64,000 nucleotides of DNA, from NCBI GenBank assembly GCA_024291935.2, contig CM044311.1, forward strand, positions 14,979,001 through 15,043,000. The letters run 5' to 3'. Shown here piece after piece: positions 23,901-35,057 of this stretch. Position numbers and translations under genes: made by a program. Positions within the stretch are counted from its first letter, which is position 1. Every line of letters begins with the position of its first letter. The stretch comes from Okapia johnstoni (taxonomy: Eukaryota; Chordata; Mammalia; Artiodactyla; Giraffidae). The notes below the pieces were generated by a model, which was not told the origin of the DNA, did not search any database, and worked only from the letters and a program-made list of their open reading frames with translations.

Positions 23901-24410
23901 TTATGAAAGCACTAGACTACATAGACTCCTTTGATCTATCAGTCAATAACCCTTGAAGTCCAGTCAGCCCTCTATTTTGTGTCTTCCTCAGCACCTAGCA
24001 ACACAGAATCTTGATGTGACAGTTGCTATGCAACTGTGTGTGTGGCTTTGTCATTGCTACTCTGTGGGGTAAATACTTGGGATGAGTGAGCCTCCCTTTG
24101 CAGGCCATCTAGCTGTTCAATAAAATGGAAATGAGTGAAAACTCAGAAAAATTCAGTAGACCTAGATCTGAGGAATATAGTTCCAGCCAACCAATGGGCT
24201 TTGCCTAGAAATCAGAAGACTGGTAAATATAATGTCTAGAGTCTCCTTTGCACTTTGCCCACCAGAGCTGTCAGTTTATGAATGTGGCCTACTGTTTGGT
24301 TTGACGCGTCCCTCATTAGCTGTTGGGTGTTGTGCCTGGTTCAGTGGGTTCTTGCTGCTGCCGCGCGTATCTACCTCATGTTTACAGACTATTTCTGTTA
24401 ACTACCACAG

Positions 24411-24529
24411 GTTTACACCCTACGAGTGGTATAACCCTCACCCATGCAACCCTGACTCAGACGTGGTGGAAAACAATTTTACTTTACTAAACAGTTTCTG
24501 GTTTGGAGTTGGAGCTCTCATGCAACAAG
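24411..24529 (+). CDS. GRIK1: GRIK1 exon: M1-M2 linker and pore loop with Q/R editing site
   Basis: This 119-nt exon runs from phase 2 to phase 1: one base completing Arg, then 39 codons, then one base. It encodes [20 protein letters not shown], then the re-entrant pore loop [15 protein letters not shown]. The first Gln of MQQ is the Q/R editing site. Editing to Arg lowers calcium permeability and single-channel conductance in kainate receptors. The acceptor is actaccacag and the donor G|gtacaag, weaker than most here. The frame stays open for about 60 codons upstream and 20 downstream of the exon, so an unspliced transcript would not stop at once. The exon end pairs with a distant intronic element (see the editing features). 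Confidence 0.98.
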
Positions 24530-24600
24530 GTACAAGGTTGCCCGTCTTTGTCACACGCATCCCACGGTCTGCTGACAGGCTTTTATGCTGGTAAACTCCA
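24500..24600 (+). promoter_or_regulatory. Q/R editing duplex, exon-side arm
   Basis: This is the 5' arm of a long imperfect inverted repeat with 26,125-26,218. Its strongest block is catcccacggtctgctg (24,558-24,574), which complements 26,144-26,160 at 16 of 17 positions. tcatg (24,518-24,522) and caagg (24,526-24,530) flank the editing codon and complement catga (26,192-26,196) and ccttg (26,183-26,187). aaactcca (24,593-24,600) complements tggagttt (26,125-26,132). The intron donor is inside this arm. Confidence 0.85.
24523..24525 (+). promoter_or_regulatory. GRIK1: Q/R RNA-editing codon
   Basis: This is the CAA codon for the first glutamine of MQQG in the pore loop. Adenosine 24524 is the base expected to be deaminated to inosine by ADAR2, giving CIA, read as arginine. 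It lies five nt upstream of the exon end. Assigning the first Gln follows GluA2, GluK1 and GluK2, and it falls on residue 636 when counted on a 918-residue protein. Editing is inferred from the family and the local structure, and genomic DNA cannot show it. Confidence 0.9.
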
Positions 24601-25865
24601 CCAAGAAGACAGGGGGTAGGCTAAAAACCAACGCAGAAGTTAAAGAGATAGAACCCGGCTTCCTAGACAGTTCTAAAAATAAAAAAGACAAAAATATGAC
24701 AGAAACAGAACTCCTTTGCTACAGATCTAAAATAAACTGCTATCAAGCAACAAATACAAATTTTCCTAGAGGGGAGGAAAGGATAAATTATCTTAGAAAT
24801 TGTTTACAAACTTGCATAGATGGAGATATCTATCTTTTCCTCTTTAGTCATAACTTCACAAGTTGCAATTTGAAAAGGACTAAAAGTTGAATCTTTTGAA
24901 AATTAGGTTGACTTACATGCTTCCAATAGATGACAGTCCCTAAAACTGTCACCTAATTACCACTCTGACAAACCCTACTGGGATTCATCTTAGCTTCCCA
25001 GTAACTTTTTACAATCTCCCTCAGGTGGTAACCATAGCAACAGTAAACTGGAGATGTTGGAGGAAATGAAATTCAAACCACAGAAATGTAATATTTTTTG
25101 TTCATTTTCTATGATTTGGAGGATTTTGATTTTGGGGGGAAGGGAGGAGTGAGTTGTTTAACCTTTGGAAGAAATCCAACACTTCTGTGGATTTTCCTCA
25201 GCTTTGATTCCAGGCGTATGGTCTAGAAAATACTTCTCAAGATTAAATGCACTAATTTAAGAAAATCATCAGTCACAGATGCTGTTGTGTTTGGAATATC
25301 TTCTTATTTGACAACAAGCTGCAAAATAAATTGGCAAAGGAAATTTCAACTAGGATATATATTAAAGATGTTTGTTATTTAGGGGTAAGCCCTAAGGCTT
25401 CTCAGGAGGGACTTGTTATGTTACTCTAAGTATTTATATTGTGTTTAAAAATTCCAAGGAGAAAGAACAAGGGTTTCTAGTGTAGAAACACCAAACAATT
25501 GAGCAAAGTGAGTAAATCATCTCAACATTCAGTTAAGTATAGCTTATTCAGGCAGTGTAAAGCAGGTGTAGATCCAGCACCTGATTTACTGGAAATCACT
25601 TGCGTGAGTTTAGAGTGTAAGACAGAACTATAAATCCCACAAGAAAACTCACTGGATGACATAGACTGCTTTACCAGTGCATTTAGTTTTCAAGGCATTT
25701 ATCTTGTGAGCAATCACTTTCAAAGAGTGAAAGAGACTTCCTTCCTCACCAGTAGCTTGCCTTCCTATGCCATTAGAATAGAAAAATATAGACTTGGGTT
25801 TCCTAGAGTATGCAAAAACCTGTGCAGGTATATGTGACCGTGACTGCTTTTTGTCATGTGAGTGT

Positions 25866-26072
25866 TATTGTTGGTATTTAGTCACTATGTCATGTCCAAC
25901 TCTGCGACCCCTAGGACTGTAGCCTGCCACCTCCTCTGTCCATGGGATCCCAGGCAAGAATACTAGAGGCAGTTGCCATTTCCTTTGCCACAGGATCTTC
26001 CCAATCCAGGGACTGAACCCATGTCTCCTGCATTGGAAGGCAGATTCTTTACTGCTGAGCCACAAGGGAACC
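25866..26072 (-). mobile_element. Bov-tA SINE inside the editing loop
   Basis: Reverse Bov-tA: catgtccaactctgcgaccc, ccaggcaagaatactagagg, then gccacaagggaacc. It is flanked by catgtgagtgt (25,855-25,865) and catatgagtgt (26,076-26,086), an 11-bp target duplication with one mismatch. The right end is about 50 nt from the ECS arm. Confidence 0.9.
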
Positions 26073-26124
26073 TGCCATATGAGTGTACCCTCCCCCTAAA
26101 TTTCTCTTTCATGCTCTACCAGTT

Positions 26125-26218
26125 TGGAGTTTCCCATCATCCACAGCAAACCGTGGGATGCAGTGTCTGCTAGTTACCACGACCTTGGGTACATGACAGT
26201 CAGCCCCAACCAGACTCT
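26125..26218 (+). promoter_or_regulatory. Editing-complementary sequence (ECS) in intron
   Basis: This is the 3' arm of the inverted repeat, about 1.66 kb downstream of the editing codon. In order it shows tggagttt, cagcaaaccgtgggatg (16/17 match), ccttgggtacatga (which brackets the editing codon, leaving ggta opposite CAA) and ccaaccagactctg (facing the exon's cagtttctggtttgg). A distant intronic element of this kind, about 2 kb downstream, is required for Q/R editing of GluK1 and GluK2 pre-mRNAs in rodents. The match was found by eye, and thermodynamic folding has not been run. Confidence 0.85.
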
Positions 26219-28791
26219 GCTTGTTTTTCAAGAAGCTTAAAATATCTGTCAGGTGAAACAAGTATTATGGTGTACAAATTTGTGGTACTGGTGACTGTTC
26301 GTGCATTTGTCCTTAGCATGTGGCATCGGACCAGGTAGCTAACTTCTATATTGACTGTTGTGCTCTTGCTAGCAGAAGTTTGTCACTGTACTCAATTGGA
26401 AACCATTTTGTTTAATTTCTTTTTTAACGTGATGATCAGGCTTTCTCTTTTCTACAGAGCGTGAGCAAAGTCTGGATCAGGATTGGCTGTCATGTCTGCC
26501 GTAAAAGGCACTAAAGAGACTTCAGCAAGTATTGTCTCTCATCCCAAATATTTTCTGATGATGTTTTATTCTACTTTTATTACTTCATGATTTCATCCTC
26601 TAGAGTTCTGAACTTTAACAAATCATCTCTACTTGAGTGAAGTCATTTCTAGGTATATCAGTTAACATTGAGAGTCATGAAAGTCAGAAAACTGTGTGAA
26701 TTTTTTTCAAAAGATGAAGTGTTGAGAAATTCATACCATCTACCAAGGGTTTAAAATGTAGTGCGAGTAGGTTCCTATCAATTATTTTTAATTTCCAAGA
26801 CAACTTCATTCAAATCTATAAATATGTTTTATTTTAAAGTGTGATAGATGTGAATTTATTAGTGCATGTTGACAGTTGGTTATCCATCTGTCTGCCCAGT
26901 TTTCCTGCCATATAATACACAATTATACAAATAATAAATTAAAACCTGATCTTTTCACAAATTCAGCCAAATAAAATAAGGATAAATTCACAGCAGAAAA
27001 TCTTTACCTATAAGCTAAGAAAATATATATATTAACTGTATTACCTATTTCCTATGGGTATTTTATGAAATAAATGGTATTTTAATGATAGCCAACTAAA
27101 GATCTAAAATAATATCACACTGCCACAAGGCTGCTAGATCAATTCAGTACAAAGATATGAAACAAACTTGGGCATTAAACATACACACCCACAGGCATAT
27201 AAATCCCATTAAACTGCACGATTACAACAACAGCAACGCACTATCTTACTAAATCCTTAGAAGCAATTTGATGAAAACTATTATAAATCCATGTAACATT
27301 ACAAACTCAAATTCAAACAAACAAGCAAAAAGAAAGAAATAAAAACCATGGTGAAACCATTAACCTCATTAAAAGAGAATAAAGCACAAAGAACAGCTTT
27401 AGAAGAATATAGCTAATTCAAAGTTAAGAAACTCTGCCAGCATTTATCTGCCTATCATGAGCCTGGAGATGACTCTGATTTCAAGAGCAATATTTGCATT
27501 TGTTTACATATTAATCTTGAGCATAAATTCATGTATTTGTAGATTGATAAACTCTAATTTCCGTTTCTATCTTAAGCCATTAACGACAAAACTTCAAAAC
27601 AATCAGAACAGTGAATGACTCCTTTAAATCAGATAATTCACCTGCTGAACTTCACATTTTGGATTTAACTTAAGGTGTTTTCCTTTCACTTCTTAAGTGG
27701 TCCCATAAACTCTATCATTTCTCCGAGTTTATGGAGAAAATGCTAAGAGAGAAGCAATGGTGAATTTCAGGCAAGCAGATTAACCAAAATCCATCCACGG
27801 ATCAATACAGTTAACGTAAGGGCTGTATATACCTTTCTGCCCCTTTTGCTTCTGCTGCTGGACTTATAGCCTTCCGTAGCTCAGCTTGATCAAAAGTTTT
27901 GAGCTAGCGAGTTTTCACAGATGCTTGTCTTTTGTGTAGGTAGGTAAACTTTGCCCATGTACCATTTCTTCAAGAGAGAAAGATGTTTTTTCTTTTTTTT
28001 CGGTAAATACATTAAATGCCTCTATATTACCTTTTTACAAATAATCAGGAATCATCTGATAACACCTAAAATGAGTGTTTTTACCAAGAAAAGCCCCTTT
28101 CCAAACAGCTAGTCTTTGAAGTATAATTAAATTATACTTTATTTGAGGACAAAATTGTGCATTTTCAGTGAATATATTATTTTCGGTTAAATAAGAATCA
28201 ACATTAAAAAATAATTTTGACTTCAAAAATAACATAAAACAATAAAAGAATGATTCATCAGCTGTCGAGTACAGTTGCATCTAATATCATTTGATTTGTA
28301 AAACGTTTTTTTATTAAATGCATGTGATAAATAGCATGATATGTAAATCTTTTGAAAGTTTCTCCCATTCTTTAATATTAAATAAAATGTTAATGTTAAC
28401 ATTTTAAAGCTTTTACTGTTGTACAACCTAGAGCCTTTTATTTCACACAATAAGATGTAGATTAGACAGTACAAAAAGGCCAGAAGTCTGAGGATTTTTC
28501 AGCAAAACAAGCAAACAAACTCAAATCTAGGCAACTAAACTGTTTTAGACATAGAATATCTCAGGGTTAAAACCATTAAAACCATCCAATGGAAATAAAT
28601 CACATTTAAGCAGCAGCAGTGATAAATGATAAAAGATCATTTAGATTTTGCTTCATTTTCTAAAAAACTACATCCATTCACCTACACACAAGAGAATAAA
28701 TGCTTGACAGATTTATGATTTTGAGTCACAAAAATGCATTCTCTAGACTACTGTTGAATCATGAGTCCACTCTTTTCATGCCTCTGTTTAA

Positions 28792-29046
<255 letters not shown>

Positions 29047-29230
29047 TAACAGTATATTCTCAATGATCATCTCATACTGATTGAAAGAGGGTGTGGAATA
29101 AGAGTCTGTCCAAAAAAAAAAAAATTGTTAGGCAATTTTTTTATAAAATAAAATGTCTAATGACATAATCTGATTACAAAAAACCCAGGTGCCCACAGCA
29201 GTCAGTGTAAAGCAATTTCTTCAGTTCATC

Positions 29231-29404
29231 TAGATATCAATCCTTCTATCTCCAATATTATGCACTCAGATCCACATATTTCTACTTTCAACATTTTTCT
29301 CTTGCCTTTACACCATTTAGATATCAATCCTTCTATCCTGGATTTAGAACACTCAGTTCCACATGTCAGTACTTTCAATATCTTTTCTTACCTTTACATC
29401 CATT
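29231..29404 (+). repeat. 87-bp tandem duplication
   Basis: Copies at 29,231-29,317 and 29,318-29,404 both begin tagatatcaatccttctatc. They share cactcag, tccacat, actttcaa and tttacac/tttacat blocks in the same order, and differ by scattered substitutions. Confidence 0.85.
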
Positions 29405-30269
29405 AGTTAATGACTCATGTATGGAACTCACAAAATAACGTTCACTTAATCTGAAATTCTGACCATCAAAATATGTGAATATCATTGTTTGATTCGTTGT
29501 GTTCTCTACTGGATGAGACAGGGGCAGATCAAGTAAATGTGTTGATAGTGGAATTTATTTGGAGAATTAAATCCAAAAATATCCCAGGAGACTCCAGTCT
29601 AATATTGCATCTGCACCAACAGGGATAGCGCTCCCAGTGCAGCCTGAAGCCTTCCCGTAGCCTGGAGAGCTTCCTGAGGCACCAAAGGAGATTTAAGCCA
29701 GAATCAGTATAGTTTTAATGTCAAGTGCATTTTGTTGTTCATGTCTCTTAATGACTTACCCAGAGTAATGAAACTGATTTCAGCCTTGCACACAGAATAA
29801 GCTGTAGTACTTTTATTATCAAATCTCAGATACTGTATCTCCCATGGGGGAAAATATGGATTTTAATAGATCCAGAAACCTTTAGAGATGACAAAAAACC
29901 TTAGAGATCAGAAAGATTCAGACCTTCTCATTACTCATGAAAAGAACAAAACCCTCAGAAGCTAAATTATCTGCTCAAAATCATACACTTGGTTTAAGAC
30001 AGAGATAGGCTAGGACCTTCTTGTAAGAGGTAGTTGTGCCTGTCGGGGGGGGGGGGGAAGAAAACAACAATTGTAACCAAAATAAACTCTAAAGACACCT
30101 TTGTCAACATTTCACACCCGGATTATGAAAATGAAGTTGTCACCCCAGTACCGAGTGGTCTACTCTGACTTGTGGAGAATATTAATGTACAGACAAAATA
30201 TTAAAGGTAAAAAAAGTGAACACTTCTTTGTATAATAGTTCACAAAAATTGGTATTGTGTATGTGTGTG

Positions 30270-30337
30270 TGTTAATCGCTCAGCTGTGTCCGACTCTCAG
30301 TGACCCCATGGACTATAGCTCACCAGGCTCCCATCTA
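30270..30337 (-). mobile_element. Bov SINE fragment
   Basis: The order is gctcagctgtgtccgactct, then accccatggactatagctca. Only the outer part of a reverse Bov SINE is present, preceded by a TG run. Confidence 0.75.
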
Positions 30338-30420
30338 TTACTTATGCAGTAAATTCGGTTTAGCAATTACCAACAGTAATAGATAAACAAATAAAAACTT
30401 GTTTTAAGGGTAAACTAGGG

Positions 30421-30525
30421 GGCATCCCTGGAAATCCAGCGGTTGAGGCTTCACCTTCCAATGCAGAGTATGGGTTTGATTCCTGGTCAAGGAGCTAAGA
30501 TACCATATGCCTTGGAACAAAAAAA
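30421..30525 (+). mobile_element. CHR-type SINE, short copy
   Basis: The order is gggcatccctggaaatccag, atgggtttgattcctggtca and accatatgccttggaac, then an A-rich tail. Confidence 0.65.
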
Positions 30526-31116
30526 AAGGAAAAAAATACAAAATATAAAACAGAATCGATATTCTAATAAATTCAATGAAATGTTTAAAAAATGGTCCAC
30601 ATCAAAAAAAAAATCTTAATAAAAAGACTACACTATACTCAGAGGTTTATAAAAAACAGAGTATTCTTAAAATGTTAGGATTTTCTTTTCCTCTTTTTAA
30701 AAAAAAATGATTTTTAAACACTTTTTTTAAAATAAATATGTCATTGATTTAATGAAGGTATAAATGTGGTGATTGTTTCTGTTTTAGACAAGTGTTGTTT
30801 TCAGGACAAATGACATTAAATATTGGCTTTCCAACTTTCTGAAAGCTTAAATTTTCCTAAAATCAATAGTGTGAAGAAACACAAGCTACCCTTAGCTAGT
30901 AATTCATGACAATACTTGTCAGAAACCAGGAAAGTGACCTGCAAGGCATATAGGACTGAGGGACACTGTTAAAGTAGAATTGAGTACGTCTGAAACAATG
31001 TCTGAAATGACTTACCTCTTTCACCAATATCAAAAAGTTTTAAAGTATTGGGAAATGGGCAAGTAGAAGCAGAGAAGGTTCTACGACTACTGTAGTATAG
31101 GATAGTATACATACTG

Positions 31117-31206
31117 CTTGTGCTCGGTCATGTCCGACTCTTTGCAACCCCATGGACTGTAGCCCGCCAGTTTCCCCTGTCCATGGGATGTTCCTGGCAA
31201 GAATAC
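31117..31206 (-). mobile_element. Bov SINE fragment
   Basis: The order is tcggtcatgtccgactcttt, ccatggactgtagcccgcca and catgggatgttcctggcaag, then truncated. Confidence 0.78.
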
Positions 31207-31769
31207 TGCTTACTAAGATGCATGTCATAAATATAAGAGAGGGAGAGGCTGTGCTTTGAAAAAGCCATAGATCTGATTCTGCCACTGTTCAATCAATCAC
31301 TGGATTCACACAGTATCCTTTAACCTCATTTTGATTTGTTTCTGTTCACTTGTTTCTAAATATATAAAGAATGTTGGGCCCCATGTCTCCCGGCAGGACC
31401 CTAGGGTCAACACATTAAGGTATTCTTGGATAGTGCTTTTCACTGAAATAATTCGGTGCTAGTCTCACAACTGCTGCTCCCTGGGCATTTTCAGGGCAGG
31501 CTCCTGCTTGCTCACTGGTCCTGAAAATGAGGCACAAGTAAAAGTCTCTCAGGTGACCAGGCAAAAGAGACAATAAGCATGTCAGGGAGAAATACCATGA
31601 TGAGGGAGACGCGTGACAGGGAGACGAGTAACATGCGTTACATGCTCATAGCCACATACTCTGCTCCTAAATGCTTTAAATATATTATCTCATTTTATCC
31701 TTATAAAGGGCAACTGAGGAAAAAGCTAATATTATCCCCACTGTATGATGAGGAAAATGAGGCATATAT

Positions 31770-31977
31770 ACAGAGTGCTTAGTCACTTAAGTCATATCCA
31801 TCTCTATGTAACGCTATGGACAATTGCCTGACAGGCTCCTCTACCATGGGATTCTCCAGGCAATAATATGGCAGTGGGTTGCCCTGCCCTTCTCCAAGGA
31901 ATCTTCCCAACCCAGGAATTGAACCTGGGTCTCCTGCATTGCAGGCAGATGCTTTACCTTCTGAGCCACCACTAGTA
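31770..31977 (-). mobile_element. Bov-tA SINE
   Basis: The order is cttagtcacttaagtcatat, attctccaggcaataatatg, aggaattgaacctgggtctc and cttctgagccaccactag. It lies immediately left of a BovB element in the same orientation. Confidence 0.87.
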
Positions 31978-31989
31978 GGAAACTAAATG

Positions 31990-33372
31990 AGGCATCAGTT
32001 CAGTTCAATTCAGTCGCTCAGTTCAGTTCAGTCGCTCAGTCGTGTCCAGTTCTTTGTGACCACATGGACTGCAGCACACCAGGCCTCCCTGTCCATCACC
32101 AACTCCAGGAGCTTGCTCAAACTCAAATCCATAGAGTCGGTGATGTCAGCCAACCATCTCATCCTCTGTCATCCCCTTCTCCTCCCTCCTTCAGTCTTTC
32201 CTAGCATCAGGGTCTTTTCCAATGAGTCAGTTCTTTGCATCAGGTAGCCAAAGTATTGGAATTTCAGCTTCAGCATCAGTCCTTCCAATGAATATTCAGG
32301 ATTGATTTCCTCTAGGATGGACTGGTTGGATCTCCTTGCTGTCCAAGGGACTCTCAAGAGTCTTCTCCAACACCACAGTTCAAAAGCATCAATTCTTCAG
32401 CGCTCAGCTTTCTTTATAGTCCAACTCTCACATCCATGCATGACTATTGGAAAAACCATAGTTTGACTATATGGTCCTTTGTTGGCAGTTATGTCTCTGC
32501 TTTTTAATATGCTGTCTAGGTTGGTCACAGCTTTTCTTCCAAGGAGCAAGTGTCTTTTAATTTCATGGCTTCAGTAGCCATCTGCAATGATTTTGGAGCC
32601 CAAGAAAATAAAGTCTCTCACAGTTTCCACTGTTTCCCCATCTATTTCCCATGAAGTGAAGGGACCAGATCCCATGATCTTAGTTTTCTGAATGTTGAGT
32701 GTTAAGCCAACTTTTTCACTCTCCTCTTTCACTTTCATCAAGAGGCTCTTTAGTTCTTCTTCACTTTCTGCCATAAGAGTGATTTCATCTTCGTACATGA
32801 GGTTATTGATATTTCTTCCAGCAATCTTGATTCCAGTTTGTGCTTCATCCCAGCATCCCAGCCCAACATTTCGCATGATATGTCCTGTATATAAGTTCAA
32901 TAAGCAGAGTGACAATATATAGCCTTAATGTACACTTTTCTCGATTTGGAACCAGTCTGTCGTTCCATATCCATTTCCAACTATTGCTTCTTGACCTGCA
33001 TACAGATTTCTCAAGAGGCAGGTCAGGTGGTCTGGTATTCCCATCTCGTGAGGAATTTTCCACAGTTTGCTGTGATCCACACAGTTAAAGGCTTTGGGAT
33101 AGTCAATAACGCAGAAGTAGATGTTTCTCTGGAACGCTCTTGCTTCTTTTGATGATCCAACGGATGTTGGCAATTTGATCTCTGGTTCCTCTGCCTTTTC
33201 TAAATCCAGCTTGAACATCTGGAAGTTCATGGTTCATGTACTGTTGAAGCCTGGCTTGGGGAATTCTGAGCATTACTTTGCTAGCATGTGAGATGAGTGC
33301 AACTGTGCAGTAGTTTGAGCATTCTTTGGCGTTGCCTTTCTTTGGGATTGGGATGAAATGAAGCATGGCTCC
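31990..33372 (-). mobile_element. BovB LINE, 5'-truncated, decayed
   Basis: The minus-strand translation shows the RTE reverse transcriptase in broken frames: PKKGNAKECSNY, then ELPDVQAGFRKGRGTRDQIA, IDYPKAFNCVDHSKLWKIP and LNIQKTKIMGSGPFTSW. It ends in the BovB tail with tcagttcagtcgctcag repeats. The catalytic YADD region reads YEDE, and frameshifts break the frame, so the copy is dead. It is truncated at about 33,372. Confidence 0.92.
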
Positions 33373-33459
33373 ATTAAATAACTCGCCGCAAATTTATAAA
33401 GCTACTGATGGAAGAGCCAGAGTTCAGTCAAACTTCAGAGAGTTCTAGAAGATAAGCAT

Positions 33460-33590
33460 CTTGAGGATAGACACTTGGTCTCTTTTGTTTGTCCTTTATA
33501 TCCTCAGAACCTAAAACAGTACCTGGAACATAGTAGAAATCTAGTGAAGGATAGTAGACACTCAGAAAATATATTTTTAATAAATGAGCA
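33460..33590 (+). repeat. L2/MIR-type 3' end fragment
   Basis: The order is catcttgaggatagacactt, gtctcttttgtttgtccttt and acctggaacatagtagaaat, the shared 3' end of L2-like elements. Confidence 0.45.
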
Positions 33591-33671
33591 AATGCAATGA
33601 TGAAATCTAACAGAGATGAATTCTATCAGAGAAAGAAAAAAGAAAAAGAAGAAGAGAGGGATGTGAGGAAG

Positions 33672-34012
33672 TGTATTTGTGCAGGCTGCTATAACAGAAC
33701 ATCAGACTAGGAAGTTTATAAACAATAGACACTTATTTCTCACAATTCTGGAGGCTGAAATTCAAGATCAGGGTGCCAGCATGGTTGAATGAGGGCTTTC
33801 TTCCAGGTTGCAAATTTTATGCTGTGTTCTCCTGTGGTAGAAGGGGCAAAGGTCTTTTAGGAGCCTGTTATATAAGGGCACTCATCCCATTCATGGCTCC
33901 ATCCTCATGACTCAAACACCTCCCCAACACCTCACCTCCTTATGCCATCACCTTGGAGAGTCAGGATTTCAACATATGGATTTGGGGGGGAAACATTCAG
34001 ACTATAGCAGGA
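33672..34012 (-). repeat. MLT1 LTR (ERVL-MaLR)
   Basis: The order is gtgcaggctgctataacaga, cttatttctcacaattctgg, ataagggcactcatcccatt, atttcaacatatggatttgg and attcagactatagca. This is an almost complete MLT1-type LTR in reverse. It is an ancient solitary LTR with no internal region. Confidence 0.8.
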
Positions 34013-34812
34013 AGGATACAGAGAGATCCACAGAGGAAGAGAAGCCATCCTATGTTCCTCGATTTACAAGTTATCTCGTAGCCCAGCAACCCCATTTATC
34101 AAGAAGGAATTTATTTGCAAAAAGAGAACAAGGACTAAATCCGATTTGGTTTTCCCCTTGAGGGAGGCAAGCTGTCAGAAAGCTTCAGACGGATCCACAC
34201 TTGGGGATTTTAAGCTGGATTATTCTGCAAGGGGAAGAAACATGCCAGCCTTTTAGCTCTCAGGGTAGTTCCACCCTGTCACTGAGTGACAGCAGTTAAA
34301 GTCACAAAGACTCGGTTCTGACCTGGCTCTACATTAATGCATCACCTCTGCTGTCCCATTATGGTGTCCCTCCTTCCCTTTCTCTCTTAATCAAAGACAG
34401 TATCCTCTCTTAGTTTGTTGAATCAATAAGGAAAGCTTCCTTTACGTGGTCTAGCTTAGCACATTCTGATCTACTGTTGGGGCTGTAATGACCCTTACTC
34501 ACATGGGTTCCATTCATACTCAGTCACAAGGAAATTTCTAATAAGAAGCATTTTTTCATCAGACAGTGTAACTGTAAGTGCTTTTGTCCCCTCAATATCC
34601 CCAAAATATCCCTTTGGCACATCCAAATGGTGAAGCTGACTCTTTGCTTTCAAGATGATTTTAAGTTGTTTCAGAGCTAAGGAATAGGCAGTCGAAAGCT
34701 GAAAAGGACTATGGAAATTACTATAATCCATAAGCAAAGTGCACTAACCCTTCACATTTGGTCTCCGGGACACAAGCAAGGGATGTTTTTAGTAGAGGTT
34801 CTGCTGGCAAAG

Positions 34813-35018
34813 GGCTTCCCAGGTGGCACCAGTAGTGAAGAATCTGCCTGCCAATTCAGGAGATGCAGGTTTGATCCCTGTGTCAGGAAGATCCCCTGGA
34901 GAAGGAAATGGCAACCACTCCAGCATTCTAGCCTGGGAAATCCCATGGACAGAGGAGCCTGAGAGACTGCTGTTCATGGGGTTGCAATGAGTAGGACACG
35001 ACTGAGCACACACACATA

Positions 35019-35055
<37 letters not shown>
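34813..35055 (+). mobile_element. Bov-tA SINE with CA-repeat tail
   Basis: The order is gggcttcccaggtggcacca, tcaggaagatcccctggaga and aggacacgactgagcacaca. An AC microsatellite (35,007-35,054) has grown from the 3' end. Confidence 0.9.

Positions 35056-35057
<2 letters not shown>

Larger units (their letters stand above)
18673..24410 (+). other. GRIK1 intron, retroposon-poor 3' half
   Basis: This 5.7-kb intron contains a MER20 element (19,979-20,206), a CHR-type fragment (20,833-20,950) and a MIR scrap (about 23,545-23,610). From 20,960 to the exon there is no young SINE or LINE. About 22,600-23,000 is rich in homeodomain-like ATTA cores and could be a conserved non-coding element. No exon was found. 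Confidence 0.78.

Noticed and set aside
26321..26400. A second possible pairing partner for the editing codon (ctgttgtgctcttgc)
   Set aside because: Only short scattered matches. The block at 26,125-26,218 is far longer and keeps the right order.
27960..28480. AT-rich minus-strand frames
   Set aside because: Random low-complexity translation with no domain or splice evidence.
32571..33366. Reverse transcriptase-like genes on the minus strand
   Set aside because: They are fragments of one decayed BovB LINE with frameshifts and an altered catalytic motif.
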